Shown: positions 44,760-52,638 of the stretch, one piece after another | Layout: each line of letters begins with the position of its first letter | Numbering within the stretch: the stretch's first letter is position 1 | NCBI RefSeq assembly: GCF_963675985.1 | Contig: NZ_OY780958.1 | Span: 3,844,001-3,908,000 of the forward strand | Source: an uncultured Roseibium sp. | Lineage (GTDB): Bacteria; Pseudomonadota; Alphaproteobacteria; Rhizobiales; Stappiaceae | Length of the DNA: 64,000 nt | Direction of reading: 5' to 3' | Notes under the pieces: generated by a model | Databases searched by the model: none | The model's input: only the letters and a program-made list of their open reading frames with translations | What the model was told of the DNA's origin: nothing | Translations under genes and position numbers: made by a program

Positions 44760-45270
44760 CGCCCGGAACAGGCCTGTCGTCGAGCACTTGGGTCATCAGC
44801 AGCAGATCCAGCCACTGGCCGAACTTCATGCCCACCTGGGGCAGACGGCCGGTGATCTCGAACCCACATGCCTGATGGAGCGCAACGGACGCGGTATTCT
44901 CCCCGTCAACCGCGCCGACAAGCACGTGGTAACCGTCTGCCCGTGCCAGATCGATCAGCCGAAGGAGCAGGGCCTTGCCGATGCCTTTGCCGCGCGCCCC
45001 CGGCACGATGTAGACCGAATGTTCCATGGTCAGGCGATAGCCCTCCTTCGTCCGGAACGGGCCGTAGGAGCCGTAGCCGGCAACGGTGCCGTCTTCCGTT
45101 TCCGCGACAATGACCGGAAGACCTGCCTCCTTGCGTGCGTCGAACCAGGCGCGCCTGTCTTCCAGGCTGTCCAGCTTGTCGGTCCAGATCGCCTTCAGGG
45201 TGCGGACCGCGTCGTTGTGGATATCGAGAAGCGCCGGGAGGTCGGCAGATGTTGCGTTTCTTATATGCAT
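44752..45270 (-). CDS. GNAT family N-acetyltransferase (phosphinothricin-acetyltransferase-like)
   Basis: Acetyltransferase of 172 residues resembling the Pat/MnaT group: MHIRNATSADLPALLDIHND at the N-terminus, EHSVYIVPGARGKGIGKALL as the CoA pyrophosphate loop, and ASVALHQACGFEITGRL near the C-terminus. MnaT-type enzymes acetylate methionine derivatives and related amino-acid analogues; the substrate here is inferred only from family. Start at 45270 chosen because the upstream extension is unlike the family. Its promoter faces a divergent LysR gene 80 bases away, which may regulate it. Confidence 0.87.
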   Translation of the reverse strand: MHIRNATSADLPALLDIHNDAVRTLKAIWTDKLDSLEDRRAWFDARKEAGLPVIVAETEDGTVAGYGSYGPFRTKEGYRLTMEHSVYIVPGARGKGIGKALLLRLIDLARADGYHVLVGAVDGENTASVALHQACGFEITGRLPQVGMKFGQWLDLLLMTQVLDDRPVPGDV

Positions 45271-45326
45271 CGGAAGCTCTTTGAGATTAGATATGCTTAC
45301 TCTAGCCGAAGAAAACGAAAAAGAAA

Positions 45327-45341
45327 TTATCGCATCGATAA
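45327..45341. promoter_or_regulatory. Candidate LysR operator, perfect palindrome
   Basis: TTATCG-CAT-CGATAA, perfect 6-bp arms, 9 bases before the ATG of the LysR gene and within the 80-base divergent promoter region shared with the acetyltransferase operon. Position suits autoregulation by the LysR protein. Confidence 0.4.
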
Positions 45342-45350
45342 ACAAGTCCT

Positions 45351-46271
45351 ATGGATATCAACCAACTCAAGGCCTTCGATCGCGTCGCCCGCGACGGCAG
45401 TTTCACCAAGGCGGCCGCGCGCCTGAACGTGACGCAGGCGACCATCTCCATGCGCATCCGCGCTTTGGAAACGGAAATCGGTGCGCAGCTTTTCCTCCGG
45501 GGCCGGCATGTTCGCCTGACCGACCAGGGGATCGGCTTCCTGCCTTACTGCCGGCGCGTGCTGGGTCTGTTGCAGGAAGCCCACGAAACCCTGCGGCGCG
45601 CGGAACGGGGCCGCCTGACCGTTGCCTCGCTGGCAACCATGATCATGCCGCTCGTCAGCAACGCCCTGCTCCGCTTCCAGCGCAGCAACCGTGAGATCGA
45701 CGTGGTCATCCGCGATGGCCGCCACAACCAGATCGCCGCCATGCTGCACGAACGGGAGGTGGAACTCGCGGTCATGTGCTGGCCCAACCTGGATCCGCTT
45801 CTGACCAGCGTGGAGCCGCTGCTGGTGGTGCGCGAAGACGTGCCGCTGGTGGCCGCACCGGACCGGGCAAAGTCCTTCGGGCCGTCGCCGTCGATGGCCG
45901 AAATTCTTGAGAAGGCACCGCGCTACCTGACTCTGAACTGGTGGCAGATCGCCCCGCCGGCGGCCACCTCGATCGCGTTGTCCGCGCCGGTGCGGGTGGA
46001 ACTCCCCACCGATCCGGGCCGCAGTCTCGTGGAAGCCGGAGAAGGTGTCGGGTTTTTCGTCCGCTCCTCCGTTGCCGACGCTCTGAGGGACGGCCGCCTT
46101 GTCGAGGTCACGCCGAAGGATCAGGAACCGCTGTTCCGGGACATCGCCCTGACCGTCCGCAACATTGAGGCGATGGAACAGGTGCACCTGATGGAATTTG
46201 CGAAGGAAATCGCCATCGAGGGACGGAAGCTCGGCCGGGTGTTGAAGGACACGCTGCAGGAGCAGGACTGA
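45351..46271 (+). CDS. LysR family transcriptional regulator
   Basis: LysR-type regulator of 306 residues. The winged helix-turn-helix is at residues 1-60 (MDINQLKAFDRVARDGSFTK and NVTQATISMRIRALE), followed by the two-lobed effector domain starting RGRLTVASLATMIMPLV. It is divergent from the acetyltransferase pair, so it most likely controls that operon and itself. The effector is unknown. Confidence 0.92.
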   Translation: MDINQLKAFDRVARDGSFTKAAARLNVTQATISMRIRALETEIGAQLFLRGRHVRLTDQGIGFLPYCRRVLGLLQEAHETLRRAERGRLTVASLATMIMPLVSNALLRFQRSNREIDVVIRDGRHNQIAAMLHEREVELAVMCWPNLDPLLTSVEPLLVVREDVPLVAAPDRAKSFGPSPSMAEILEKAPRYLTLNWWQIAPPAATSIALSAPVRVELPTDPGRSLVEAGEGVGFFVRSSVADALRDGRLVEVTPKDQEPLFRDIALTVRNIEAMEQVHLMEFAKEIAIEGRKLGRVLKDTLQEQD

Positions 46272-46423
46272 ATCGGCATCTGCCCGTTCCAGACCACGGG
46301 AAAGACGTTTTGGGACCCGGGAACGCGGCCATTCGCGATGAAACGCAAAAAACCCGCCGATACCGGGGGCAGAGCCCCACCAAATCCCTTTGCGATCCGC
46401 GTACTCGGTGATAAACGAGCGCC

Positions 46424-48229
46424 ATGACGACCCAGACGCTTTCCAACATCCGCAATTTCTCGATCGTTGCCCACATCGACCACGGCAAGTCGACGCTCGC
46501 CGACCGCCTGATCCAGATGACCGGTACGATCACCGACCGCGAAATGACCGAACAGGTGCTCGATTCGATGGATATCGAGCGCGAGCGCGGTATCACGATC
46601 AAGGCGCAGACCGTCAGGCTGATCTACAATGCCAAGGACGGCAAGCAATACATCCTGAACCTGATCGACACCCCGGGCCATGTGGACTTCGCCTACGAGG
46701 TCTCCCGTTCGCTGGCCGCCTGTGAAGGCTCGCTGCTGGTGGTGGACGCCAGCCAGGGCGTGGAAGCGCAAACGCTTGCCAACGTCTACCAGGCCATCGA
46801 CAACGACCACGAGATCGTCACCGTCCTCAACAAGATCGACCTGCCTGCGGCCGAGCCGGACCGGATCAAGGAGCAGATCGAGGACGTGATCGGCATCGAC
46901 GCCTCCGAGGCCTGCATGATTTCGGCAAAGACCGGGCTTGGCGTGGACACCGTGCTGGAAGCCATCGTCACCAAGCTGCCCGCGCCGCTGGGCGACCCGG
47001 ATGCGACCTTGAAGGCCATGCTGGTCGACAGCTGGTACGACACCTATCTCGGCGTGATGGTGCTGGTGCGCGTCATCGACGGAACCCTGAAAAAGGGCCA
47101 GAAGATCAAGATGATGGGCACGGGGGCGGCTTATGACGTCGACCGTGTCGGCGTGATGACGCCCAAGTTCCTGCAGGTCGACGAGCTTCATGCCGGCGAG
47201 ATCGGCGTGATCACCGGCTCGATCAAGGAAGTCGCCGATACCCGCGTCGGCGACACGATCACCTTGGAAAAGAAACCCTGCGCGGAAGCCCTGCCCGGCT
47301 TCAAGCCGGCCCAGCCGGTGGTGTTCTGCGGGTTGTTCCCGGTCGATGCCAACGACTTTGAGGACCTGCGCTCCGCCATGGGCAAGCTGCGCCTCAACGA
47401 CGCCAGCTTCTCCTTTGAAATGGAAACCTCCGCGGCACTCGGTTTCGGCTTCCGCTGCGGCTTCCTCGGCCTGTTGCACCTGGAAATCATCCAGGAGCGC
47501 CTGTCGCGCGAATTCAATCTCGACCTGATCGCGACCGCGCCGTCCGTGGTCTACCAGATGACCCTGACCGACGGCTCGGAAGTGGAGCTGCACAATCCGG
47601 CGGACATGCCGGATCTGGTCAAGATCTCCGAAATCCGCGAGCCGTGGATCCGGGCCACGATCATGACGCCGGACGACTATCTCGGTGGCATCCTCAAGCT
47701 TTGCCAGGAGCGGCGCGGGATCCAGGCGGACCTGTCCTATGTGGGTTCGCGCGCCATGGTCACCTACGACCTGCCGCTCAACGAGGTCGTGTTCGACTTC
47801 TATGACCGGCTGAAATCGATCTCCAAGGGCTATGCTTCCTTCGACTATCAGTTGTCCGACTACAGGGCCGGCGATCTGGTGAGAATGTCGATCCTGGTCA
47901 ACGACGAGCCGGTCGACGCGCTTTCCGTGCTGGTGCACCGCTCCCAGGCGGACCGGCGCGGCCGGGCCATGTGCGAGAAGCTGAAGGAACTGATCCCGCG
48001 GCACATGTTCAAGATCCCGATCCAGGCAGCCATCGGCGGCCGGGTGATCGCCCGCGAGACCATCTCCGCTCTGCGCAAGGACGTGACCGCCAAGTGCTAC
48101 GGAGGCGACGCGACCCGTAAACGCAAGCTTCTGGAAAAGCAGAAGGCGGGCAAGAAGAAGATGCGCCAGTTCGGCAAGGTGGAAATCCCGCAGGAAGCCT
48201 TCATCCAGGCGCTCAAGATGGATGAGTGA
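46424..48229 (+). CDS. lepA: Elongation factor 4 (LepA), ribosome back-translocase
   Basis: Translation GTPase of 601 residues, the normal length. G1 is AHIDHGKST (residues 16-24), switch II region DTPGHVDF, G4 NKID, and G5 near ISAKTGLG. The LepA-specific C-terminal domain ends with the lysine-rich KRKLLEKQKAGKKKMRQFG stretch. It acts on stalled or mis-translocated ribosomes and at the membrane. It is monocistronic. Confidence 0.98.
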   Translation: MTTQTLSNIRNFSIVAHIDHGKSTLADRLIQMTGTITDREMTEQVLDSMDIERERGITIKAQTVRLIYNAKDGKQYILNLIDTPGHVDFAYEVSRSLAACEGSLLVVDASQGVEAQTLANVYQAIDNDHEIVTVLNKIDLPAAEPDRIKEQIEDVIGIDASEACMISAKTGLGVDTVLEAIVTKLPAPLGDPDATLKAMLVDSWYDTYLGVMVLVRVIDGTLKKGQKIKMMGTGAAYDVDRVGVMTPKFLQVDELHAGEIGVITGSIKEVADTRVGDTITLEKKPCAEALPGFKPAQPVVFCGLFPVDANDFEDLRSAMGKLRLNDASFSFEMETSAALGFGFRCGFLGLLHLEIIQERLSREFNLDLIATAPSVVYQMTLTDGSEVELHNPADMPDLVKISEIREPWIRATIMTPDDYLGGILKLCQERRGIQADLSYVGSRAMVTYDLPLNEVVFDFYDRLKSISKGYASFDYQLSDYRAGDLVRMSILVNDEPVDALSVLVHRSQADRRGRAMCEKLKELIPRHMFKIPIQAAIGGRVIARETISALRKDVTAKCYGGDATRKRKLLEKQKAGKKKMRQFGKVEIPQEAFIQALKMDE

Positions 48230-48457
48230 GCAACGGTCGGGCTCTGCCCGGCGCAACGGTCCAGTGGACCTTTGCGAGTTGCGAACGCCCGCGAGGGTAA
48301 GCGAAGCGTCGAGCAGGCCAAACCGGCAGGTTTCGAACGGGCAGGAGCTGCCATAGGCAGCGGGCCCCGCCCAGGCGGAGCTGCGAACGCCTCCGAGGGC
48401 TTCTCCTGAAACCGGGCAGGGTGTAACGTGACTTTCGAAGGATGCCTGGAGAATCCC
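48230..48457. other. GC-rich intergenic region with an internal direct repeat
   Basis: Between lepA and the ccdA-like gene. It holds no gene. Two 22-base direct repeats, at 48276-48297 and 48378-48399 (GAGTTGCGAACGCC and GAGCTGCGAACGCC starts), match at about 19 positions. Their role is unknown; they may belong to a repeat family around the toxin-antitoxin pair. Confidence 0.5.
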
Positions 48458-48688
48458 ATGCCGTCGAAATCACCTCCTGCTTCGACCATCCCGGTCAATC
48501 AACGCCTCGCCGCGCAGGCGCGTGATCTGAAGCTCGACCTGACGCGCGCGGCCGAAGAGGGCCTCGACCGGGCGATCAAGGCGGAAAGAGAGCGGCTCTG
48601 GCGGCTGGATAATGAGGACGCCATCCGGGCGGCCAACAGTTACGTGGAGAAAAACGGTCTCCCCTTCGCGAAATTCCGGCAGTTTTAG
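48458..48688 (+). CDS. CcdA-type antitoxin
   Basis: Antitoxin of 76 residues. The N-terminal half should form the ribbon-helix-helix DNA-binding dimer (IPVNQRLAAQARDLKLDLTR) and the C-terminal half (AIRAANSYVEKNGLPFAKFR) the disordered toxin-binding tail, as in CcdA. The ATG at 48458 has GGAG 6 bases upstream; the start at 48428 adds unrelated residues. It precedes the toxin gene by 12 bases, the usual order. It should repress its own operon together with the toxin. Confidence 0.9.
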   Translation: MPSKSPPASTIPVNQRLAAQARDLKLDLTRAAEEGLDRAIKAERERLWRLDNEDAIRAANSYVEKNGLPFAKFRQF

Positions 48689-48700
48689 GGACGGTCCCGA

Positions 48701-49000
48701 ATGGCGCGGTTTCAGGTACGCCGGATGCGCTCCACCGACATTCTGGGTATCGAGCTTCAGGCCGATCTGCTCGACGATCTCAACACGCGTGTTCTGGTTC
48801 CGCTCATTCCCCTCTGCGAAGTGGAAAAACACATCGACCGCCTCAATCCTGTCTTTGATATCGACGGGTGCGCCTATGTGATGATGACCCAACATCTCGC
48901 GGCAGTGGCGGTCAGCGAGATCGGCGATGTGGTCGCCGACCTTTCGTCGAAGCGTGACGCCATTGTCGCCGCAGCAGATTTTCTGTTTCAAGGGTTTTGA
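48701..49000 (+). CDS. CcdB-type toxin
   Basis: CcdB-family protein of 99 residues, near the 101-residue length of plasmid F CcdB, which poisons DNA gyrase. Conserved stretches are VLVPLIPL, MMTQHLAAVAVSEIGDVVADLS and the C-terminal helix. The last residues read FLFQGF where F-plasmid CcdB has MFWGI; Trp99 there is needed for gyrase poisoning, and here the position is Gln. The target or potency may therefore differ. Chromosomal location suggests a stabiliser of a former island or a domesticated pair. Confidence 0.88.
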   Translation: MARFQVRRMRSTDILGIELQADLLDDLNTRVLVPLIPLCEVEKHIDRLNPVFDIDGCAYVMMTQHLAAVAVSEIGDVVADLSSKRDAIVAAADFLFQGF

Positions 49001-49131
49001 GTGCGACAACTTCCGCCCGCACCATGTCAACCCGGCATACGTTGCATGTTTTACCATGGACGCGTTGTTCGCCAGTCGTTAAGACGGCATACAACACACC
49101 CACCTGACCGCCTCCTGCTAGAGGAACCGAA

Positions 49132-49716
49132 ATGACTGTTGAACAGGATCTGCGCGAGCGCGCGGACAACAAATGCGAGCTGAGCGGCGCAACCGAAGAC
49201 CTTGTCGTGCTCGAGGTCGGGCCGGACAGCGACGGCAGCGCGGACAAGGCGATCCTTGTTTCCGCGACCTGCGCCGAGCAGATCGATGGCAGCGCGGAGC
49301 TTGACGCCAATCACTGGCATTGCCTGAACGAGAGCGCCTGGAGCCAGGTGCCGGCTGTGCAGGTGACCGCATGGCGCATGCTGAACCGCCTCTCCTCCGA
49401 AACCTGGGCACGCGATCTGCTGGACATGCTCTATCTGGATGAAGAAACGCTTGCCTGGGCCAAGGCTGGTGCTGCAGAAGCCTCCGCCGATGATGACGGC
49501 GCCGTCGTCCACAAGGACACCCATGGCGCGGTCCTGGCCGCCGGCGATACGGTAACCCTAATCAAGGATCTGAAGGTGAAGGGCGCCAACTTCACCGCCA
49601 AGCGCGGTACGGCGGTGCGCAACATTGGACTGGTTCACGACAACCCGGAACAGATCGAAGGTCGGGTCAACGACCAGCGGATCGTGATCCTGACGGAATT
49701 CGTCAAGAAGTCGTAA
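49132..49716 (+). CDS. PhnA (YjdM) domain protein
   Basis: Protein of 194 residues whose C-terminal 60 residues are a clear PhnA domain (GDTVTLIKDLKVKGANFTAK, RGTAVRNIGLV). The N-terminal part contains several cysteines (NKCELSG, SATCAEQ, HWHCLNE) but lacks a regular CxxC zinc ribbon. Despite the historical name, YjdM is not a phosphonate lyase component and its role is unclear. GAGGAA lies 6 bases before the ATG. Monocistronic. Confidence 0.85.
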   Translation: MTVEQDLRERADNKCELSGATEDLVVLEVGPDSDGSADKAILVSATCAEQIDGSAELDANHWHCLNESAWSQVPAVQVTAWRMLNRLSSETWARDLLDMLYLDEETLAWAKAGAAEASADDDGAVVHKDTHGAVLAAGDTVTLIKDLKVKGANFTAKRGTAVRNIGLVHDNPEQIEGRVNDQRIVILTEFVKKS

Positions 49717-49723
49717 GACGCGC

Positions 49724-50611
49724 TTACAGCTCCGGATCCCTGTCCGGAGCCCCCTCCTCTCCCTCGAGCACCTGGAATGCGCGGACGATGGCCGATGCGA
49801 GCCCAGCGTCTTCGGGGGATGTCAGCCGATGAAACAGGGCCATGCGGGTCTTCGGCAGTTGAGGAAGTCCATACATCTCCCCGACATCGATGCAATCGCG
49901 AGGTATGTTCCGGCGGTTCAGGCAGGCGATACCGATCCCGGCCGACACGGCGGCCTGGACCGCCGAAACCCCTGTTCCGCTGAAAACTTCGTTCCAGGCA
50001 ATGCCGGCGTCTTTCAATGTGCGCGTGGCAAACCCTGAAATGATGCAGGCGCCGCCCAGAAAAACCAGCGGCATAGGCGCACTCTGCTCCCAGACGAAAG
50101 ACCTCGACGCGGTCCATACGAGGTCTTCACGAAACACGGTCCTTGCCGGCAGATCCGGATCCTCCGTGCTTGCAATGACCGCATCGAACAGCCGCGCCTG
50201 GTAGGCCTTCAAAAGCTCGCCGGACAGACCGGCCGTGACCAGAAAACGATAGCCGACAAGGTCCCTGGACAGTTTCGACAGAAGGACGGGCAGCCGGCTT
50301 CCCGCGGCATGGTCGCTGATCCCCAGGCGGAGCACCTGCCGGTGTTCGCTGCCGGTGGCTTTCGCCGCGACCCTGTCGTGCAGATCCAGGAGGTTTCGCG
50401 CATCCTTCAGAAACCGGGCACCGTAACTCGTCAGTTGAACGGAGCGCGGAGAGCGCGCCAACAGATCGTTTCCGAGCCGTTCCTCCAACTTGCGGATGCG
50501 CACGCTCATGGCGGACTGGCTGGCGCCGACCGCTTCGCCGGCCATGGTGAAGCTGCCCGTATCCGCAACCTGCACGAAGGCCCGGATCAGATCGATATCG
50601 AGGGTCATCAT
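49724..50611 (-). CDS. LysR family transcriptional regulator
   Basis: LysR-type regulator of 295 residues. The N-terminal HTH is LDIDLIRAFVQVADTGSFTM and VGASQSAMSVRIRKLEERLG (residues 4-48), followed by the effector-binding lobes (VLRLGISDHAAGSRLP). Start at 50611, with a second ATG immediately after. It is divergent from the tautomerase gene across 103 bases that contain a strong inverted repeat, so it probably controls that gene. Confidence 0.92.
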   Translation of the reverse strand: MMTLDIDLIRAFVQVADTGSFTMAGEAVGASQSAMSVRIRKLEERLGNDLLARSPRSVQLTSYGARFLKDARNLLDLHDRVAAKATGSEHRQVLRLGISDHAAGSRLPVLLSKLSRDLVGYRFLVTAGLSGELLKAYQARLFDAVIASTEDPDLPARTVFREDLVWTASRSFVWEQSAPMPLVFLGGACIISGFATRTLKDAGIAWNEVFSGTGVSAVQAAVSAGIGIACLNRRNIPRDCIDVGEMYGLPQLPKTRMALFHRLTSPEDAGLASAIVRAFQVLEGEEGAPDRDPEL

Positions 50612-50621
50612 ATGAGCTATT

Positions 50622-50661
50622 ATAAAAGCGAATTTTTGAAATACTATAAATTCGTTTTTAT
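50622..50661. promoter_or_regulatory. Inverted repeat between LysR gene and tautomerase gene
   Basis: Arms ATAAAAGCGAATTT and AAATTCGTTTTTAT are complementary at 13 of 14 positions, with a 12-base spacer. It covers the region where LysR proteins usually bind between divergent genes. Confidence 0.5.
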
Positions 50662-50714
50662 TATTTAACCGCAGCCACTAGCGTTTCTCCATCACCGAAT
50701 GAAGGGAGAAATCA

Positions 50715-51095
50715 ATGCCGCTGGTACGCGTTTCCATGCGAAAGGGCCGCACAGACCACCAGAAGAATGTCATCCTCGATGAGATCTATCTTGCCATGCG
50801 CGAGACCTTCGACGTACCGGAGGACGACCGGTTCATGATTTTGAGCGAGCATGACGAAGCCGATTTCCGGTTCGGCCGCAGCTATCTCGACATCGAACGG
50901 TCGGACGACCTGGTTATCATCCAGCTGACGGTCAACAACACCCGGACACTGGAGCAAAAGCGTGCGCTCTATGCCGAAATCACACGCCGGTTGGGAAGCG
51001 AAGCCAACCTGCGCCCTCAGGACGTTTTCATAAATCTCGTCGAAACGGCCAGGGAGAACTGGTCCCTGGGGAACGGCATCGCGCAATACGCTTAG
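50715..51095 (+). CDS. Tautomerase family protein
   Basis: Tautomerase-superfamily enzyme of 126 residues, about twice the 4-oxalocrotonate tautomerase unit in length. Pro2, exposed after Met removal, would be the catalytic base (MPLVRVSMRKGRTDHQK). The internal stretch DVFINLVETARENWSLGNG is typical of the longer family members that include trans-3-chloroacrylic acid dehalogenase relatives. GGGAG precedes the ATG. The substrate is unknown, but control by the divergent LysR regulator implies an inducible catabolic role. Confidence 0.9.
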   Translation: MPLVRVSMRKGRTDHQKNVILDEIYLAMRETFDVPEDDRFMILSEHDEADFRFGRSYLDIERSDDLVIIQLTVNNTRTLEQKRALYAEITRRLGSEANLRPQDVFINLVETARENWSLGNGIAQYA

Positions 51096-51129
51096 GGACA
51101 AACGGCCTGGCGGACCCGGACGACCGCCC

Positions 51130-51351
51130 TTAGCGATCGAAAGGCAGATCCGCCAGCTCGTGCGGCGTCATCCGGCGGATAGCGGGGTGCGACAGCGGGT
51201 CCTGCCGCCACGCCTCCTCATCGGACACCCGTTTCCGCTGACGGAAAAGCCACGTAAAAGGCCACATTTTGAAGAGGGGAAGGACGTTTAACATAGCTAA
51301 ATGAATAACGTCCCTTATCCTTTTAATATATCGATTTTCTCTGAATTTCAT
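51130..51351 (-). CDS. Small hypothetical protein next to a LysR gene
   Basis: Frame of up to 73 residues. The C-terminal part RRMTPHELADLPFDR with DPLSHPAIRRM looks like a conserved small protein rather than noise. The N-terminus is basic and amphipathic. The start is uncertain: 51351 leaves only 14 bases to the divergent LysR start, and the internal ATG codons at 51297 and 51267 are alternatives without strong ribosome sites. Function unknown. Confidence 0.5.
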   Translation of the reverse strand: MKFRENRYIKRIRDVIHLAMLNVLPLFKMWPFTWLFRQRKRVSDEEAWRQDPLSHPAIRRMTPHELADLPFDR

Positions 51352-51365
51352 TTTAGATTTTCTAT

Positions 51366-52256
51366 ATGAAAAATCTGAACCGGATCCATCTTGCCGGTCT
51401 GCGTGCCTTGGAGGCTGTCGGCAGACTCGGCTCCCTCAAAGCGGCGGCGGAAGAACTCGGCGTCACCATCGGCGCCGTCAGCCAGCAGGTCCAGAAGACC
51501 GAGCAGCAGCTTGGAACCGCCCTGTTCGAACGACGCGGCCGCGGTCTGCAGCCGACCGATCAGGGCGAGGCCGTCCTGCGCCAGCTCACGGTTGGCATGT
51601 CCGCTCTGTCCACGGCGATTGCCATGACCGAGCGGCGGCGCGACGACAGCCTGACGGTCTCGGTCGCACCTGTCTTTGCGGGCAAGTGGCTTGTCTGGCA
51701 CCTGAAGAATTTCGCCAAGGCCTATCCGGACATCCGCGTGCGCGTGGAAGCGACCGTGGATCTTGTCGATCCCAATCTCAGTGACGTTGACCTATGCATT
51801 CGCGTCGGCAAGGGACCTTACCCCGGACTGAACGCGGAAAAGCTGCTTGCCCAGAAGATCTTCCCGGTCTGTAGTCCGGCTGTCGCGGAAACACTCAAAG
51901 ACCCTGCCGAGATTGCGACCGTGCCCATCATCCGCGACCGGGGGCAGATGTTTTCCTGGCGGACCTGGTTGGAGCCCAACGGCCTGGACGAAAGCCTGCT
52001 CGGCGAGGGCCCCGTGTTTTCCGACGGCGCGCTGTGTCTGGATGCGGCGATTGCCGGCCAGGGCCTGTTTCTGGCCTGGGAAACGCTCGCCCATCATGCG
52101 CTTCAGGTCGGTCAGGTCGTCGCTCCGTTCCCGGGGCGATACCAGACCGGCTTCCACTACTGGCTGCTGACCGGCCGGAACCGGGCACAGACCGGGCCTA
52201 TGAAGGCCTTCGGTTCGTGGATCAAGGCCGAACTCGCGCGTTCGCTCGGGGCCTGA
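51366..52256 (+). CDS. LysR family transcriptional regulator (GcvA-like)
   Basis: LysR-type regulator of 296 residues. The HTH starts LNRIHLAGLRALEAVGRLGS, with VTIGAVSQQVQKTEQQLGTA as the recognition part; the effector domain opens TVSVAPVFAGKWLVWHL, a GcvA-type sequence. It is divergent from a small hypothetical gene with a very short promoter region, suggesting coupled control. Confidence 0.9.
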   Translation: MKNLNRIHLAGLRALEAVGRLGSLKAAAEELGVTIGAVSQQVQKTEQQLGTALFERRGRGLQPTDQGEAVLRQLTVGMSALSTAIAMTERRRDDSLTVSVAPVFAGKWLVWHLKNFAKAYPDIRVRVEATVDLVDPNLSDVDLCIRVGKGPYPGLNAEKLLAQKIFPVCSPAVAETLKDPAEIATVPIIRDRGQMFSWRTWLEPNGLDESLLGEGPVFSDGALCLDAAIAGQGLFLAWETLAHHALQVGQVVAPFPGRYQTGFHYWLLTGRNRAQTGPMKAFGSWIKAELARSLGA

Positions 52257-52638
52257 CGGCTTCCGGAACACGGGGGTCCCTGCATTAAATCTTGTGCCAG
52301 GAACGGCACTTCGGCTACCTTCCCGGTCAGCGAAGACATTTGCTTCGCCCGACCGAGGCCCCGGATGACCCGTTGTTCGAAACACATGACAGGCACGACA
52401 CTTCACGGCAAGGCAGCCGCCCGGCGCCCGTCCATGCCGCGCCTTGCCGCCGGCCACGGTCCCGCCTGCGGACGATTTAGTCGCTAATTCCGACCAAACG
52501 CCCTGACCGGCCAACGTTCCTCCTTTTGAGAAACTGCATGCCGATTGTGGCATCCTTCCGCAATTCTGCTAAAAGACCCGTCGAATTCACTTTCGACCGC
52601 AAATCGCGCGTCCGCGCAGCACGATAGATCGAGCACTC
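52257..52638. other. Intergenic region before pheS
   Basis: About 380 bases without a supported gene. The last 150 bases are the likely pheS promoter and leader. I looked for an attenuator (Phe-rich leader peptide with alternative hairpins) and did not find a convincing one. Confidence 0.4.

Noticed and set aside
46121..48256. Open frame of 711 codons on the minus strand over lepA
   Set aside because: It mirrors lepA, a universally conserved gene, and its His/Asp/Gly-rich product has no recognisable domain.
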